A stretch of 64,000 nt of DNA. Origin: Plasmodium brasilianum (taxonomy: Eukaryota; Apicomplexa; Aconoidasida; Haemosporida; Plasmodiidae). This document shows positions 38,636 through 51,005 of this stretch, piece by piece. The translations under genes and the position numbers were made by a program. A model generated the notes under the pieces. That model saw only the letters and a list, made by a program, of their open reading frames with translations. It was not told the DNA's origin and did no database searches. Location of the stretch: contig NC_090114.1 in assembly GCF_023973825.1 (NCBI RefSeq), positions 186,001 through 250,000 on the forward strand. Direction: 5' to 3'. Every line of letters starts with the position of its first letter. Within the stretch, counting starts at the first letter, position 1.

Positions 38636-39973
38636 TTATCCAATAAACGAATCTAAGGCTAGTAATAAACATTAAAAATATATTCACTGTTAAAATATAT
38701 TCTGAATACATTTTAAAATTTATTACAATAATTAGAAAATATATAATATTTGAATTATTTATTATTACATATTTAATCTTAAAATATTATCTTGGTACAA
38801 TTCTGTATATTTCATAGTATATGTAAATTATTTATATTTTAGTTGTTACTTTAAATAATTATAGATTCATAATTTATGTAAAAATATATGTTCTAGAGAT
38901 TTATATATATATATGCACTTATACAATATTATATGACTGTAGAAAATATATATTTATTTTAATTACTCTAACTATATTTTATCTTTTTAGAGACATATAT
39001 CCATATATAAAATATTATTATTATGAAAAAGAAAAAAAAACGGAATTCGTACACTATCTATTAATATATTATTACATATAAATTATTAATTTAATCCTTA
39101 GACTACATAAAAAATAAGTAAAAATACAAGTGTATTTATTAATAAATTTTGAATATGCATATTTAAATATATCTGAAATTTTAAATTCTAGACACATTTA
39201 AGAAAAATAATAAAAAATTAAATAGTTTTAACTATTCATTTAATTATTTGTATTTAGAGAAACGATGTTTTGAAATAATTACAAATAAACGATATTACTT
39301 AAAGATATCATTTCATTACATTTTTCCATATTCCTTTATAAATCATGGAATATGAAGAATTTTTGTTAAAAGTCATTTTACAGTAAATATGTTTTATAAC
39401 ACATTTCTCATAAAACACATTTTATACATTAAATATTAAGGTCTCTCAAATAATATATATATATATATACCAACTATACTAACCACGTTCATTTTATTTT
39501 ATTATATTCAAATAAGACACATTTTGTTTTAATTTATAAATAATAACACATTTATTTATTATAATATCAAATAATCGCCATAATATAGCAAGATAAAAAA
39601 TAGAAAAATACTCTTCTTTATTTACAAATTATAACACTTCAATTTAATATGTGGTATGTGCTATAAAATATTATGTTTAACATTCATTATTTATTTTTCT
39701 TAAATATTTATTTAAAGATACAAGTTTACGTTAAAACATAATTTTTAATTAAACTTAAAGTATATATTAAAATAAAAATACTAAAACATTAAAACATAAA
39801 AATTCACCAATAAGCAAAAAAAATATATGTTTTATTGATATATATCAAAATGACTAGGTACCTGTATCTGTACTTATATAATTTAAGCATTATGTATACG
39901 TATAAAAAAAGTATATATCTAAAGATATTACTTCTTATTAAAGATTTCTTTAATAAAATTAGCATTTTACATA
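38636..39973. other. Intergenic DNA, 3' flank of the fam-m gene
   Basis: Contains the end of duplication A copy 2 and A+T-rich sequence. No gene seen. Confidence 0.65.
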
Positions 39974-40871
39974 TTATTCATTTAACTGGGCCATCAATTT
40001 AATTTTATTATATTTCTCCTTATTTGTAAGGATCTTAAAAATAACTGTAATTATTAATATAACTATTGCAATCAAAATTACGCCATATGCTATGTAAAAA
40101 AAATGATGTCGAGCATTACCTATCACGGCGTTCAATGCTTTGTCCCACCAATCCTTTAACTTCAATGCTTCATAAATTCTATCTCCTGGTTGTGGTAAAC
40201 ATTTATATTTTTGTAATATAGGCATTCCTATTCCCACCAATAAAATAGGAATAAATATATAAACAATATATCGGTATTTTCTAAATTTTAGTTTTTCTGA
40301 AGCTATCGTGGCAATCATCCTATTTTTTTTAATATAATCATCATGATCTATTTTTTTGACCAATTTTCTTTCAAATTGGAAATGCTTTCCATCAAAGAAT
40401 CCATTATTATAATCAATAACTTGTTTATAATATTGCCCTTTTTTTAATGAACTTATATTAGAATTTTTGTTTTTTACTTTGGCCACTTTTTCACCAGTAG
40501 ATACATATTTTTTTTCGCTCTCACCATTATTTGACATTTCTTTTAGCCAAACAATACCTGAATTACTATTTTTTTTACTCTTTGATAGTAATCTACAAGT
40601 TCTTTTATTTAATTTCCTAACATAGTTGTATTTTTCATCAATGCATTTGTTAAATGTACTCTACAAAAATTAAGAAGAAATTTTGTATTTAAAAGAATAT
40701 ATTATGTAATTGCAAAAAACGGTATTAAAAATAAAACACTAAAAATATGAATATTACTAATATACTTAAATAATTTTATCATACCTTATCAATGTAAAAA
40801 AGACCTGTCCAACTTAAAAGGACAAAACAAAAAATTTTAACAAATAATAGAGACTTAATTTTTTTCCCCAT
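39974..40871 (-). CDS. fam-m family protein (two-exon exported membrane protein)
   Basis: CDS is the complement of join(39974..40660,40785..40871), 257 aa, with a 124-base intron in phase 0. Exon 1 gives the leader MGKKIKSLLFVKIFCFVLLS... (29 residues). Exon 2 opens STFNKCIDEKYN and carries CRLLSKS, an export-like motif with Lys at PEXEL position 5. The fam-m block QYYKQVIDYNNGFFDGKHFQ lies at about residues 105-124, then KKIDHDDYIKKNR. Membrane spans lie at about 158-177 (IFIPILLVGIGMPI) and 217-239. The tail NKEKYNKIKLMAQLNE is typical. All landmarks of the 7.9 kb pseudogene are present and intact. Unlike that pair, I see no fam-l partner nearby: the next sequence upstream is a decayed fragment and then STP1. 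Predicted exported to the infected cell. Family function is unknown. Confidence 0.88.
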
Positions 40872-41006
40872 AATTTATATCTTTAATTTAGTAATATATT
40901 CACTTAGATAATTATTAAGGATACCTATAATATACTTCTAAAGATAGCGATTGTTTTATTTATTTAAAAAAAAAAATTTTAGTATAGATTTATCAATACT
41001 AAAAAT

Positions 41007-41025
41007 AATGCATATAACTATAATG
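41007..41025 (-). promoter_or_regulatory. Conserved upstream element of the fam-m gene (putative)
   Basis: The + strand word aatgcatataactataatg lies 136 bases upstream of the start codon. It matches 18 of 19 positions of the word at 8826..8844. The following TAATGCATTTTA also occurs at 60446..60457, 148 bases upstream of the 59.4 kb gene. Regulatory role inferred. Confidence 0.4.
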
Positions 41026-42191
41026 CATTTTATATCATCCATAAAAAAAAAATTACCTTAAAAAGTTAATCTATAACTTTAATGTAAATTTTGATTTAAA
41101 AAAAAATAACTTCATTAAAATAAAATGTTTAAATTAATTCATAATTATACAAAACGTAGAATTGAACTATTTAATACAGTACACTAACTAAATAATTTTG
41201 TTATTAATATTTTTTTTATAAAAAAATATAAAAAAAAATATATGATTTCTTAAAATAAGGAATGTTTAAGCTTTATAGACAATACATAATGTTCAAAATA
41301 TATATATAATTCGCGCCTCTACATATTAAGATAATAATTACAGATTTTAAGTATGTTATCCTATAAATAATTATAATTTTATAAAAGTTATATTTTATTA
41401 AAACCTATAATTATAGTTAAAAGATATTAATTTTTATATCTTAATAATAATAATAATAATAGTAATAGTAATAATAAATGAAAAAATAACATTTCGTACA
41501 ACATTTTTTATTGTATTAATTACAACAAGTGCTTGAGATGACATTTGTTCGCTCACAGCTTTTCACGATCAGTAACATATATAAAAAATTGAATTTATAA
41601 CGTATACTTATTGTCCTTAAGGAAATATAAATTTTAATTAGATCCGAAAATTACTTTTTTAATTTTATATCATTATTTTTTAAAATTATAATTTTTATAT
41701 GATTTTATTTTGTACCACAATTTTTGATAACAATAATTTCTATTTAATTTTATTTTGTATCATTATTTAAAAGTGAAAAATCTTCACAAGCATCTACATA
41801 TTTTATTATATTTCATTTCATTTAAATAAACTTAATTAGTACAAATATTAACATATACAAAATATAGAGTTAACAGTAAAAGTAGTAAAAATTAATACAT
41901 TCAATTTCAGTAATTCAGAAATATTTCAAATGATGTAAATTTACAAATACGAAAAATATATATAAGTTTTAATATGTACATAACAAATAAAAAAAAATAA
42001 CAATATAATTTAAGAAGATATACCATTTAGTAATTTTTCTGATTTTTTTTATAAGTATTATATTATTTTATATTTATTGTCTTTACACATACGTAGCTCA
42101 AGAGCATATATTAAAGTCATAACATAATCAAAAAACATAAGCATATAAATAAATAATACTACATTAAAAATACTTTTACAGTGATAAGCAA
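41026..42191. other. Intergenic DNA with a short G+C-richer island
   Basis: A+T rich, except for about 41,522-41,576 where G+C is near 40 percent. Neither strand is open for long there. A decayed exon or a structured RNA are both possible, and I could not decide. Confidence 0.45.
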
Positions 42192-43206
42192 TTATTTCCC
42201 AGCATTACGGTTCCTTCTGCATTGTAACACAAATAGTAATAACTTTATAAATATTAAGTCTCCAAAAATAATTAAAGTTATATGAAATATAATATTATGT
42301 ATTTGTTCCCTTACAAAGTTACTATACTTCCAAGGATGCAATCTAAATATTTACAAAAATTAATTATCAATAAATAAATATATATATATATTTTTTTTTT
42401 TTTTTACTCAAAATAATCTAACGCTTAAGAATCTGTTTTAGTTAAATAATTAAAATTAAAAAAAATAAAATATATGCATATTATCACAGAATAACCTATT
42501 TTGTTGTAAATACATTTTAATTGTTATTTAATATTATATACTAGTTCATGTTTTAAAAATAATATGAATTAATACATTACTTCCTTATTTGCATGCAGAG
42601 TAAATACATAATAGTGGTTTAAAAATAATTTTTCGTAAAGCTATCAAATACAGTAAACATCAAAAAATAAGTAACCTTAAATTCTTATATTAATTCTAAT
42701 ATATGTACTAATAATTACAGAAATTCAACCATAAGATTTCATTAATTCTGGTACTATTTAATGTATTATATTATTCTATTTATATGACCTTATATTATTT
42801 AGTTTTATTACAAAGTTATTTTTTATATTTCATCTTAAAACATATATTAGTATAATTAATATTAAAATAAGTATATCCTAATAATTTTTCATATTTTGTA
42901 GCAAGTAAAAAAATATATTTCCATTAATTAATATATGTAATTATGTATTTCGATAAATAAATTTTGAGCAACAGAAAACATTTCTATCGAAATGTGGCAA
43001 TAGCCATATACAGAAGTATATATGCATATAATAATTTATACTATTTTAAAGCTACTCACGGATATATACCATAAATATTTAATTTTTACCCAATTTATAT
43101 ATATATTCAATATTAAGTGTTATAAGGACATTTGACAGCATGTACTTACGAGAAACATAGAAACAACATATAATAATTCATATATTATTAGTGTTGATTT
43201 CTCCAT
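42192..43206 (-). pseudogene. Possible multi-exon gene remnant with C-terminal membrane span
   Basis: Three exon-like pieces on the minus strand. First, ATG at 43206 opens a 19-codon leader (MEKSTLIIYELLYVVSMFL) that ends at a perfect GTAAGT donor (43149). Second, about 42,900-43,015 reads SVYGYCHISIEMFSVAQNLF before a stop. Third, after a TAAATATTTAG acceptor, 42342..42192 reads LHPWKYSNFVREQIHNIIFH, a membrane span (ITLIIFGDLIFIKLLLFVL), then QCRRNRNAGK and TAA. The last exon has a credible end: Trp, Cys and Arg codons and a basic tail. Joining the pieces in frame needs guesses, and a stop lies in the likely penultimate exon, so I call it a remnant. A small unrecognised functional gene cannot be ruled out. 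Confidence 0.4.
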
Positions 43207-43804
43207 ATATTGTATTTAATATAAAAAAATATTAGCAGCATAATTATAAAATTATAACAGCTTATATTAGAAATAAACAACAAAAGTAACACAATAAAAA
43301 AAAAAAAAAGATGCTATCACTACTAACAATTATTTTATTTATAGTTTTCATTATTTTAGATAATCTAAAAGAAAAAAAAAAAGACACAATACATATTTAA
43401 GGATATGTTTACACGATAATGCATATTTTGTCTATTATGGTTACTTATATGTAATTTTTTAATCATATCTACCTGGATTTTTCTTTATAAAAAGAATATG
43501 AACTTTATAGACAAATAAATACATAATGGCGATTTAATATCAAAACATGATTATGATATATCTCAAGTTATAATATATTTATTTAAGGTAAAAAAACGAT
43601 AAAAACCATATAAAATAAATATTGGTATATTCAATTATTTTATGGTTCTCAAATAAATTCCTATGTAGTTGATAATTTTATAGTTTCTGGAAATTAATAC
43701 GTACTAATTGTAAATTATACTACTGATAAGTAGAAACATAAAAATTTTAATTTTTTTTCTAGATGTTTATTTTCAACGATCTGCATAAATAATGTAAAGT
43801 CATT
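43207..43804. other. Short intergenic region upstream of STP1
   Basis: Lies between the minus-strand remnant and the plus-strand STP1 gene, so it would act as a divergent 5' region. Only A+T-rich sequence is seen. Confidence 0.55.
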
Positions 43805-46352
43805 ATGGGAGCTTCACAATCCATAGTAATATTAATTTTCTTTTAATATAACTGAATATGTCAATAAATTATCTATATATTATAAAAAAAAATAATAATA
43901 CAACTAACATAAAAATCAATATCTAAATATTTCCTAATTATTTTTTTTTGAATCTAGTTCTCAAAGGGAGAACGTCTAGAATTGAACAGTTGGGTTACCT
44001 CACATAATATAGTGAATAAAATAAAATATATTATAAGTAAAACTAGTTCCTTAAGCAGAACTGGTATTAAAAAAGAAGTTTTTCGGAAAGAATGCTTAAA
44101 TTTGGTGAATTTTCTAATTATACAAAAGAATGCACGTCCAAATATTTTATCACAAAGACGATGGGAAGTATTACTAAAAGAATTTTTAAGTAGATACTTT
44201 AACAAGCCTACTAAACATGGAATATGTCCTTTTATATTAAAAGAAGATGAAAGAGACCTTTTAAGATTATCATATACAGCACATGATTTCTGTGAAGAAA
44301 AAAATAGTCGTCTAAAATCTCTAAAACCCTATGAAACACCAGATGAAAATTTGTACAAATGTAACCGTGAACCTGAATGTATAGATAAATTTAAAGAATA
44401 TAATGCATGGATTCAAGAAAGAAGAGTAGGTTTTTATCAAAATAGCATATTTAAGAAATCCCTAGAAATACCATCACAAATCCATTTTCCAACAGACGAA
44501 AGATGTGATGTATTCAGGGATAAAACTTTTCATGAACTCGTAAGTGCAGACTTGGATAAATCTCCATATTCTCAAGATTCGTATGAAGGAAAAGAAATTT
44601 GTACAGAAGATATACTAGAACAAAGTTCAACATCAGCTGCACATACGCAGATAGATAGAACTACTGTCGAACAAGAATCTCAATCTTCTGATAAATCTGA
44701 ACTTGATATACCTTTAGAAACTGAAGCTATTGAAGATGAAACATCAAAAATTCAATCTGAAGATATTTCCTTAAAAAAAGATATAATATTCCAAGTTCTC
44801 AAACATTTAGAAACTCCACAAGGAACAATACATCCTCTACTTGAAAAAATATTTTTAAGTAATGATCTTAAATCTGATTTGTCAACATATAATGAATCCA
44901 TTGTTGTCCCAAATTCTATATTTCAATACCCACTCTCTATAATTACTTGTACCACTAATTCTCTATTTCCCTTTTTTTGACATAACTATACTAAATAATA
45001 TAATATTTAAAATGTATTTACAGATCTAGGAGGAAACACATCCATCATATATATATCATCTTTTTTAATATTTTTTCCAATAGTTATACTATTTTTCCTT
45101 TTTATTAAAGTAATATAAATTATATGTATTATATATATGATAAACACACTATTACTGTAATAAAATTTTTTATAAATCTCTTTTTCCTATATTGCAGTAC
45201 AATTTAATAAGGATGATTAAAAAAAAAAAAACGATAAAAAAAAGACAAGTAAAATTACTTAGAATAGTAACACCTTTACATGCTGCTAGAAAAAGTAAGT
45301 TTTTAACGCACGAACATGAGGAAGATTTCTTACATAATGATGAACAAATCATAAAAAACATTAAAATACATGAACATAACGTGAACAAAAACACCAAAAT
45401 ATCAAAGAGAAAAAAGGACAGAACAAAAACTATTATAGAAATACATATGGAAGTGCTCGAAGAATTCAGAAATGAAGAATGGAAATCCAGCAAAGGAGAA
45501 TTTTTATCAATATGCATAGAACAGCTTACAAATGAGAAATACAACACACATTCTTATTTAACAAAAGATGAACTAATAATGCAAAATATTAAAAGATTAA
45601 ATGATGTTGAACAACAAAAATTGCTATGGAATAAATGGATAGAAAGACATGGAAATCTTTCAGAAATTTTGAAAAAAGAAAATTGTTTTAATAATTTGAA
45701 AAATGAATGGAAAAAAGAACTACAAGATTACGTCGAAAAAATGAAAGAATTAGAAAAAAAATCTTCTAATGAAAATCACAACTTTTCATTTTTACGAAGA
45801 GAAAAAGATATATGGAAACAATGGATATTAAAAAAGGGTACTATTATAGAACAATATTTGAAACAAGACTGGTTTAAAAGATTGGAAGAGCAGTTACAGA
45901 ATAGGTTATATACTTTCGAAATTGCAGAAACTATATATGATGTATCATCAATAAATATGGAAGAATTGGTATACAAAGAATGTTATCAAGAATTATATAA
46001 ATATGTAAAAAAAAAAGTATTAGTAAAAATTTGTATACTCCTATTTATGATGGTATTAGAAGAATGCAAAAAAGAGGAGTATATATATAATAGGGAATCA
46101 TATTTTGACAGTTCTATAAATGAATGGAAGACAGAAATGAATTTAGCGAAAAAATCAGAAATTGAAAAAAACATAACTGATGTTAACAAAGATGTTTTGG
46201 AAAATAAAGAAAATATGGGGCTTATAGGAGAAGACAACTTTAAAAAGGAAATACATAATTGGATAAGTAAAGACGATACAAATGTAAATTTCACAGTTAA
46301 TGATGAGGAATTAGACAAAACTGTTTTAACATCAGCAAAATATATTTTTTAA
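43805..46352 (+). CDS. STP1: STP1 protein (SURFIN-like, tryptophan-rich C-terminus)
   Basis: CDS is join(43805..43825,43958..44948,45024..45109,45198..46352), 750 aa. Exon 1 codes only MGASQSI before a gtaata donor. Exon 2 starts after TCTAG (FSKGERLELNSWVTSHN). It holds a Cys-bearing ectodomain (CLNLVNFLI, GICPFILKEDERDLL, DFCEEKN, CNREPECIDKFKEYNAWIQE), then an acidic Ser/Glu/Gln-rich stretch at about 215-285. Exon 3 (86 bases) codes the single membrane span (SSFLIFFPIVILFFLFIK). Exon 4 codes the cytoplasmic part: a KKRQVKLLRIVTP stop-transfer, KRKKDRTKTIIEIHMEVLEE, and two Trp-rich repeats (LLWNKWIERHGNLSE...; DIWKQWILKKGTII...). All junctions keep frame. The exon 2 donor (T|GTACCA) is the weakest choice, picked because it is the only nearby GT with the right phase. 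STP1 and SURFIN proteins are variant surface or exported proteins of infected cells. No lesion seen. Confidence 0.85.
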
Positions 46353-49300
46353 ATTCATAGGTATACACCCAAAAAATATTCTGATGGTATTTAATATAAA
46401 AAATACGATGTCCATAAAAAATATTTCTTAAATATTCGGATATAATGAGGGAACAAAGATTCAGAATGTAATAATAGATAAAAAGAAAAAATCATGCGTG
46501 ATACATAATGAAAGAAATCAAGATTATTATAAAATATTCCTAGTATATATTAATTTTTTTATTTCTGTAAGCATATTTATAAAAAATTAATGTTAATTCT
46601 TTATTCATTAATAATAGAAATATTTTATTCCATATAAAAACAAATTTAATTTTTTTGTATTAATTATTAAAATATCAATTTTCTAAATTCTAAGCAATAT
46701 TTTTTGTTTGAATCCATAATAACTAATTTTATCAGTAATACCCTAAGTTAAATTTATAATTTGTAATTTTAAATGCATATTAATTTCATATATATACATA
46801 TATGTATTATATTAATACATTATAATGAAGATCAGGTTCCAATAATAATAATATTAAAGAGAAGATTGGTAACGCACAGAACGTTTCATTTAATTATATG
46901 TATATTATTTGTTAATTTTTTTTATGTTTTTCTTAAATATTTAATTTGCTTATACTTCCATTGTGTATTCTATCACTAAAATTTTATAACTATAATAACA
47001 TTACGTTTTTAAGAGGAATTTATTCTTCGTATGATTTATAAGAATATTTTTTTTTATTGCACCTTGAAAATAAAAAACATTACACTCTTAATTAATTATT
47101 CTTCCATATTATGCTACAAAGTTATTTGTTATGCTGGATATCACTTTGTACTTTGTATAGTATAATATAAAATTTAATGAATTAATATTTGATCGAATAC
47201 ATTTTTAAATAAATATATTTTTTTTTTTTTTAATAAAATTTAAAACATAATATATATATAATAAATAATTTTATTTTCCAAAGTTAAAATACACTTAATG
47301 ACATTTTATTATATTCTTTATTTTATATTGTTTAGATTTGTAAAAATGTATATGCATATATATGTATATATTATACGTACGTATTTTTTTTTGTATATCA
47401 AATATATGTTGTTTCCTATACCTATTTATAACACATAAAGTAAATGATTAAAATACTTTTCAGAATATGGAAATATATAATTATTGTTATTAAATTATTT
47501 GTATAAGACAATTAAACAATTGGAATTAGCTATAATATGTATAATTATAAATATTTATTTTGTAGAGTGAGACAACAGAAAAATAGAAAATTTTTATATA
47601 AATACAGTATTTATTATTTTTCTGTAATACAAAATGAATGATGGTAACATATTTAATAATAATGTAGTAAAATATAGTTTTATTAAAATTTCTTATTTTT
47701 TTTTTCGAAAAAAGGTTTCAAATATTTAAGTATATATTACTAGATTTTTTTTTTTTTGCTTAGTTTTATTATATTTTATGTAATATAATTGTACGAAACA
47801 AAGAAAAAATATTCTTAAATAATTTTTAAAAATAAATATATTTCTTACATAAAAAATTAGAAAAATCCTTAGTGTAATTTCTCTCAAATTTTGTATTAAA
47901 TGATTTTAAAATAAAATAGTTATAATATAGTATTAACAATAAAAAATGAAGTAAAATAATACTAATACTGCAAACTATATAATTAATTTCTAATAATTAA
48001 ACCTAAAAAATAAAATTTTGTATATAAACTATACTGGTAATGGAATTACATTAAGCTAAGTTTTATCCATATTAAAGATATATTATATGAGAACCAAATC
48101 AAGTAATAGCTAATCACAACGAAATTTAAATATCAATTTTTGGTATTACTAAATGAACTGTATACTACATATAAATATATCACAAAACTATAAATTTAAA
48201 CATATTTTAAATAATTAACTTTATAACTGGAAAATATGAAAAAAACAAATTCCTTTATATCAATTTTATTGTTTTTAAAAAATAAAAATTCATTATGCAT
48301 ATTATAAATACAATGGCTAATTATAATTTAGAAAAAATTCAAAATTTTCTAAACATAAATATTATAAATATATTTGTTATCGAATTTTAATAATAAATGT
48401 TATTTCAATTAAACTTTTTTATGTACTTATTCACATTATACCTTACATTTTTTATTCAATAAAAGTATTTTAATATTATTATAATATTTATTACATACTT
48501 TATAAATAATGAAATAACATATAGAAAACTGATTTATATATATCAAATATTATTTAATTAATAATCCAAATATGAAAATAATTTATTTTTTTACTAACGT
48601 ATACATATATATATAAATGAATAAAACAAATGTTTATGGTAACATATAATTTATTATAAACGCAATAAATGTATAAAAGAGAATTCAACTTATTATTAAT
48701 ACTTATCATAGCAAAATATTTAATAAATAGGAAATGCATTAATAATATTTTAAGAAATATAAGTAAATAACAGTATATATATGAAATATAGAACTATTTG
48801 ATAAAAATTTAACACTATATTTAAAAATAATGTACACAATTTTAATTAATTATTATTTACTGTAGATAATTATGATTGATTTTTTTTTAATATATAATTT
48901 AAATGATTTATATAATTAATCTCAGCAAAGCCATTTTTTTATCCTTATATATATATATTCTTATTATATAAGGTAAAATAGGAAATAATTTTATATAAAT
49001 TTATCATTAAAGTAACATTAATTATGCGCTTAAATTTTAACATATTTAACAAATAAATTTGTTTTTTTGTCTTATATTTCTTTTTTTTTAATCACACGAA
49101 TTTTAAAATAAAATATATATTTGTTGAAATTTGTAATGTAAACGATTTTTCTAATACTATATAAGAAAAAATTCTAAATTAATATTAAAGGTACATAATG
49201 CTCTTACAACATAATAAAATTATTTTGTCTTAAATTATATTAAAAAATATAATATTAACTTATTTTACATAATTTTCTAATAAAAGTTACCTAGAATAAA

Positions 49301-50031
49301 AATATAATATATCATTTTTAAACTCTTGAAATTTTTCTCATAAAATACATAATAATGTTAATTTGATATATTCCAAATGTGTTATTATTAAATAAATTTT
49401 AACTCTTATTTTTATTATTATAGATATTTTTTTTTTATTATAATTAATGTACTTATTGAAAATTATTTTAAAAAAATTTTTTTCACATGATATAACCTTA
49501 GATGATTCTAAAATATTTTTCATTACATTAATTATAACATAGGAATTTAAAATAATATCTATTCAAAGTCAAATTTATATCTGTTATATCACGTAATTTT
49601 ATTATTTTTTGTCTTATTCTAATATTTTAATATCCAAATTTACAAAATATTGCATTAATATGCGTAGAAAATACATAAATATAAATATATTTTTTAAAAT
49701 AGGATGTTTACAGCATGTACAAATGCAACGATTATATAAAAAATATATCATTTCTACAATAATATTTTATTAATTTTCGTTTTAACAATAATATATTTAC
49801 ATATAAAATTTACTTAGATATTTTTATTTAATATAATTTTTCTTTTATTCTATTTAATACATGTCCTAATTGACATTAATTAAAGAAAACTAAAAAATTT
49901 TTAATTTTACGAAGTGACAAAAAAATATAGGAAAATTATAAAATAGATTTTACTGAATATCACTAATAAATTATATCTGCTCAAATTATATTACCACAAA
50001 TAATTAAATATCAATAAATAAATTTGACAAA
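46353..50031. other. Long intergenic stretch between STP1 and the 50 kb gene
   Basis: Both genes are on the + strand, so this holds the STP1 3' flank and the upstream region of the next gene. Several 61-68 codon frames occur but are Ile/Tyr/Asn/Lys rich without leader exons or splice sites, so I regard them as chance. Confidence 0.65.
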
Positions 50032-50815
50032 ATGAGACAAACAAATAAATGCTTCTCCTTTATTAAAGTTTTCTCATTTACACTATTAATATGGATATGC
50101 CATAATAACTATGAGGTATAATAATAATTGTAATCCATAACTTCTCTACATGTTTTATTATATTTCATTTTTATTTTTAATCTAATATTATATCATTATA
50201 GAATTACTAATATTTTTTTAAATATTAAATATTTAACCTAATTTTTAGCCAACTAACTCTGGCATATCATGCAATAAGAAATTAAACTTAAATAATACAT
50301 CAACTCTAAGGACTAGAAGATTATTAATGGGGGAGAAATATGAAATTCACCCACAAAAAAATTTTCACTTATATCAGAAGATTCAAGGAAATCTTCAAGA
50401 CCAATATAATTCATTAAAATTTAAGGATAATTTTGAAAATTCCGATGATTCATTATTTTCCGATGATTATCTAGAAAGAGAATATGGTGAATTAAAAGAA
50501 CCATTTGGAACAAAAATATATAATTCAAAAAAAAAAAATTCATTATCTAAACATTTAAAGAAATTAGATGCAACCTACGAAAGAGTAATAGAAAGACTAT
50601 TAGGTATTGATTATGAAGAATCAAATAAATTTTCATGTAAATCTAAAGAAAATTTTATTGTAACGTTGCTTAAGGCTTTTGCTCCAATTTTATTAACCTT
50701 TTTCTTGTTATTAATGTGTATCAGTTATAATTGGAACTCCGGTTTCTTTATATCATTTCTATTATGGATATTCTCACTGATTTATATATGCGTTAAAGTA
50801 AAAAAAAAAATTTGA
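50032..50815 (+). CDS. Plasmodium exported protein, unknown function, two membrane spans
   Basis: CDS is join(50032..50115,50249..50815), 216 aa, with a 133-base intron in phase 0. Exon 1 gives the leader MRQTNKCFSFIKVFSFTLLI... ending ...NNYE at a GTATAA donor. Exon 2 after ATTTTTAG reads PTNSGISCNKKLNLNNTSTL and then RTRRLLMGE (residues 49-57). This resembles a PEXEL but lacks E, D or Q at position 5. A repeat-like acidic region follows (NLQDQYNSLKFKDNFENSDD, SLFSDDYLEREYGEL), then KHLKKLDATYERVIERLLGI. Two hydrophobic spans lie at about 170-187 and 194-210, and the protein ends VKVKKKI. The (N)F/Y..L repeat style and LDATYE block recall a family of exported proteins shared by P. vivax, P. 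ovale and P. malariae that I cannot name with certainty. It is unrelated to fam-l or fam-m by sequence. No lesion seen. Confidence 0.82.
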
Positions 50816-50962
50816 GTAAGCTATCAATAAAAAAGTCAGTTATTTAAGAAAATTTTGAAACTTTTATTACAGTCATATCTACATAATTATTCTTATAGAT
50901 ATTTAAATTGAATGCATATATTTTAATACACATGAAAATTTATACGTTTAATAATATAACAT

Positions 50963-50967
<5 letters not shown>

Positions 50968-51002
<35 letters not shown>
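50968..51002. repeat. (AT)n microsatellite, about 35 bp
   Basis: Pure AT dinucleotide run about 150 bases downstream of the 50 kb gene. Confidence 0.9.

Positions 51003-51005
<3 letters not shown>

Larger units (their letters stand above)
36980..39130 (+). repeat. Segmental duplication A, copy 2
   Basis: Diverged copy of about 17,280-19,650, including a pseudogene and both flanks in the same order. It starts near the 42-bp AT tract and ends in the TTATTATTATGAAAAAG region. Confidence 0.7.

Noticed and set aside
43954..44205. Minus-strand frames inside the STP1 locus (also at 45170, 45776 and 45986)
   Set aside because: They lie antisense to the STP1 exons, have no own gene structure, and mirror its Glu/Lys-rich codons as Phe/Ser/Leu.
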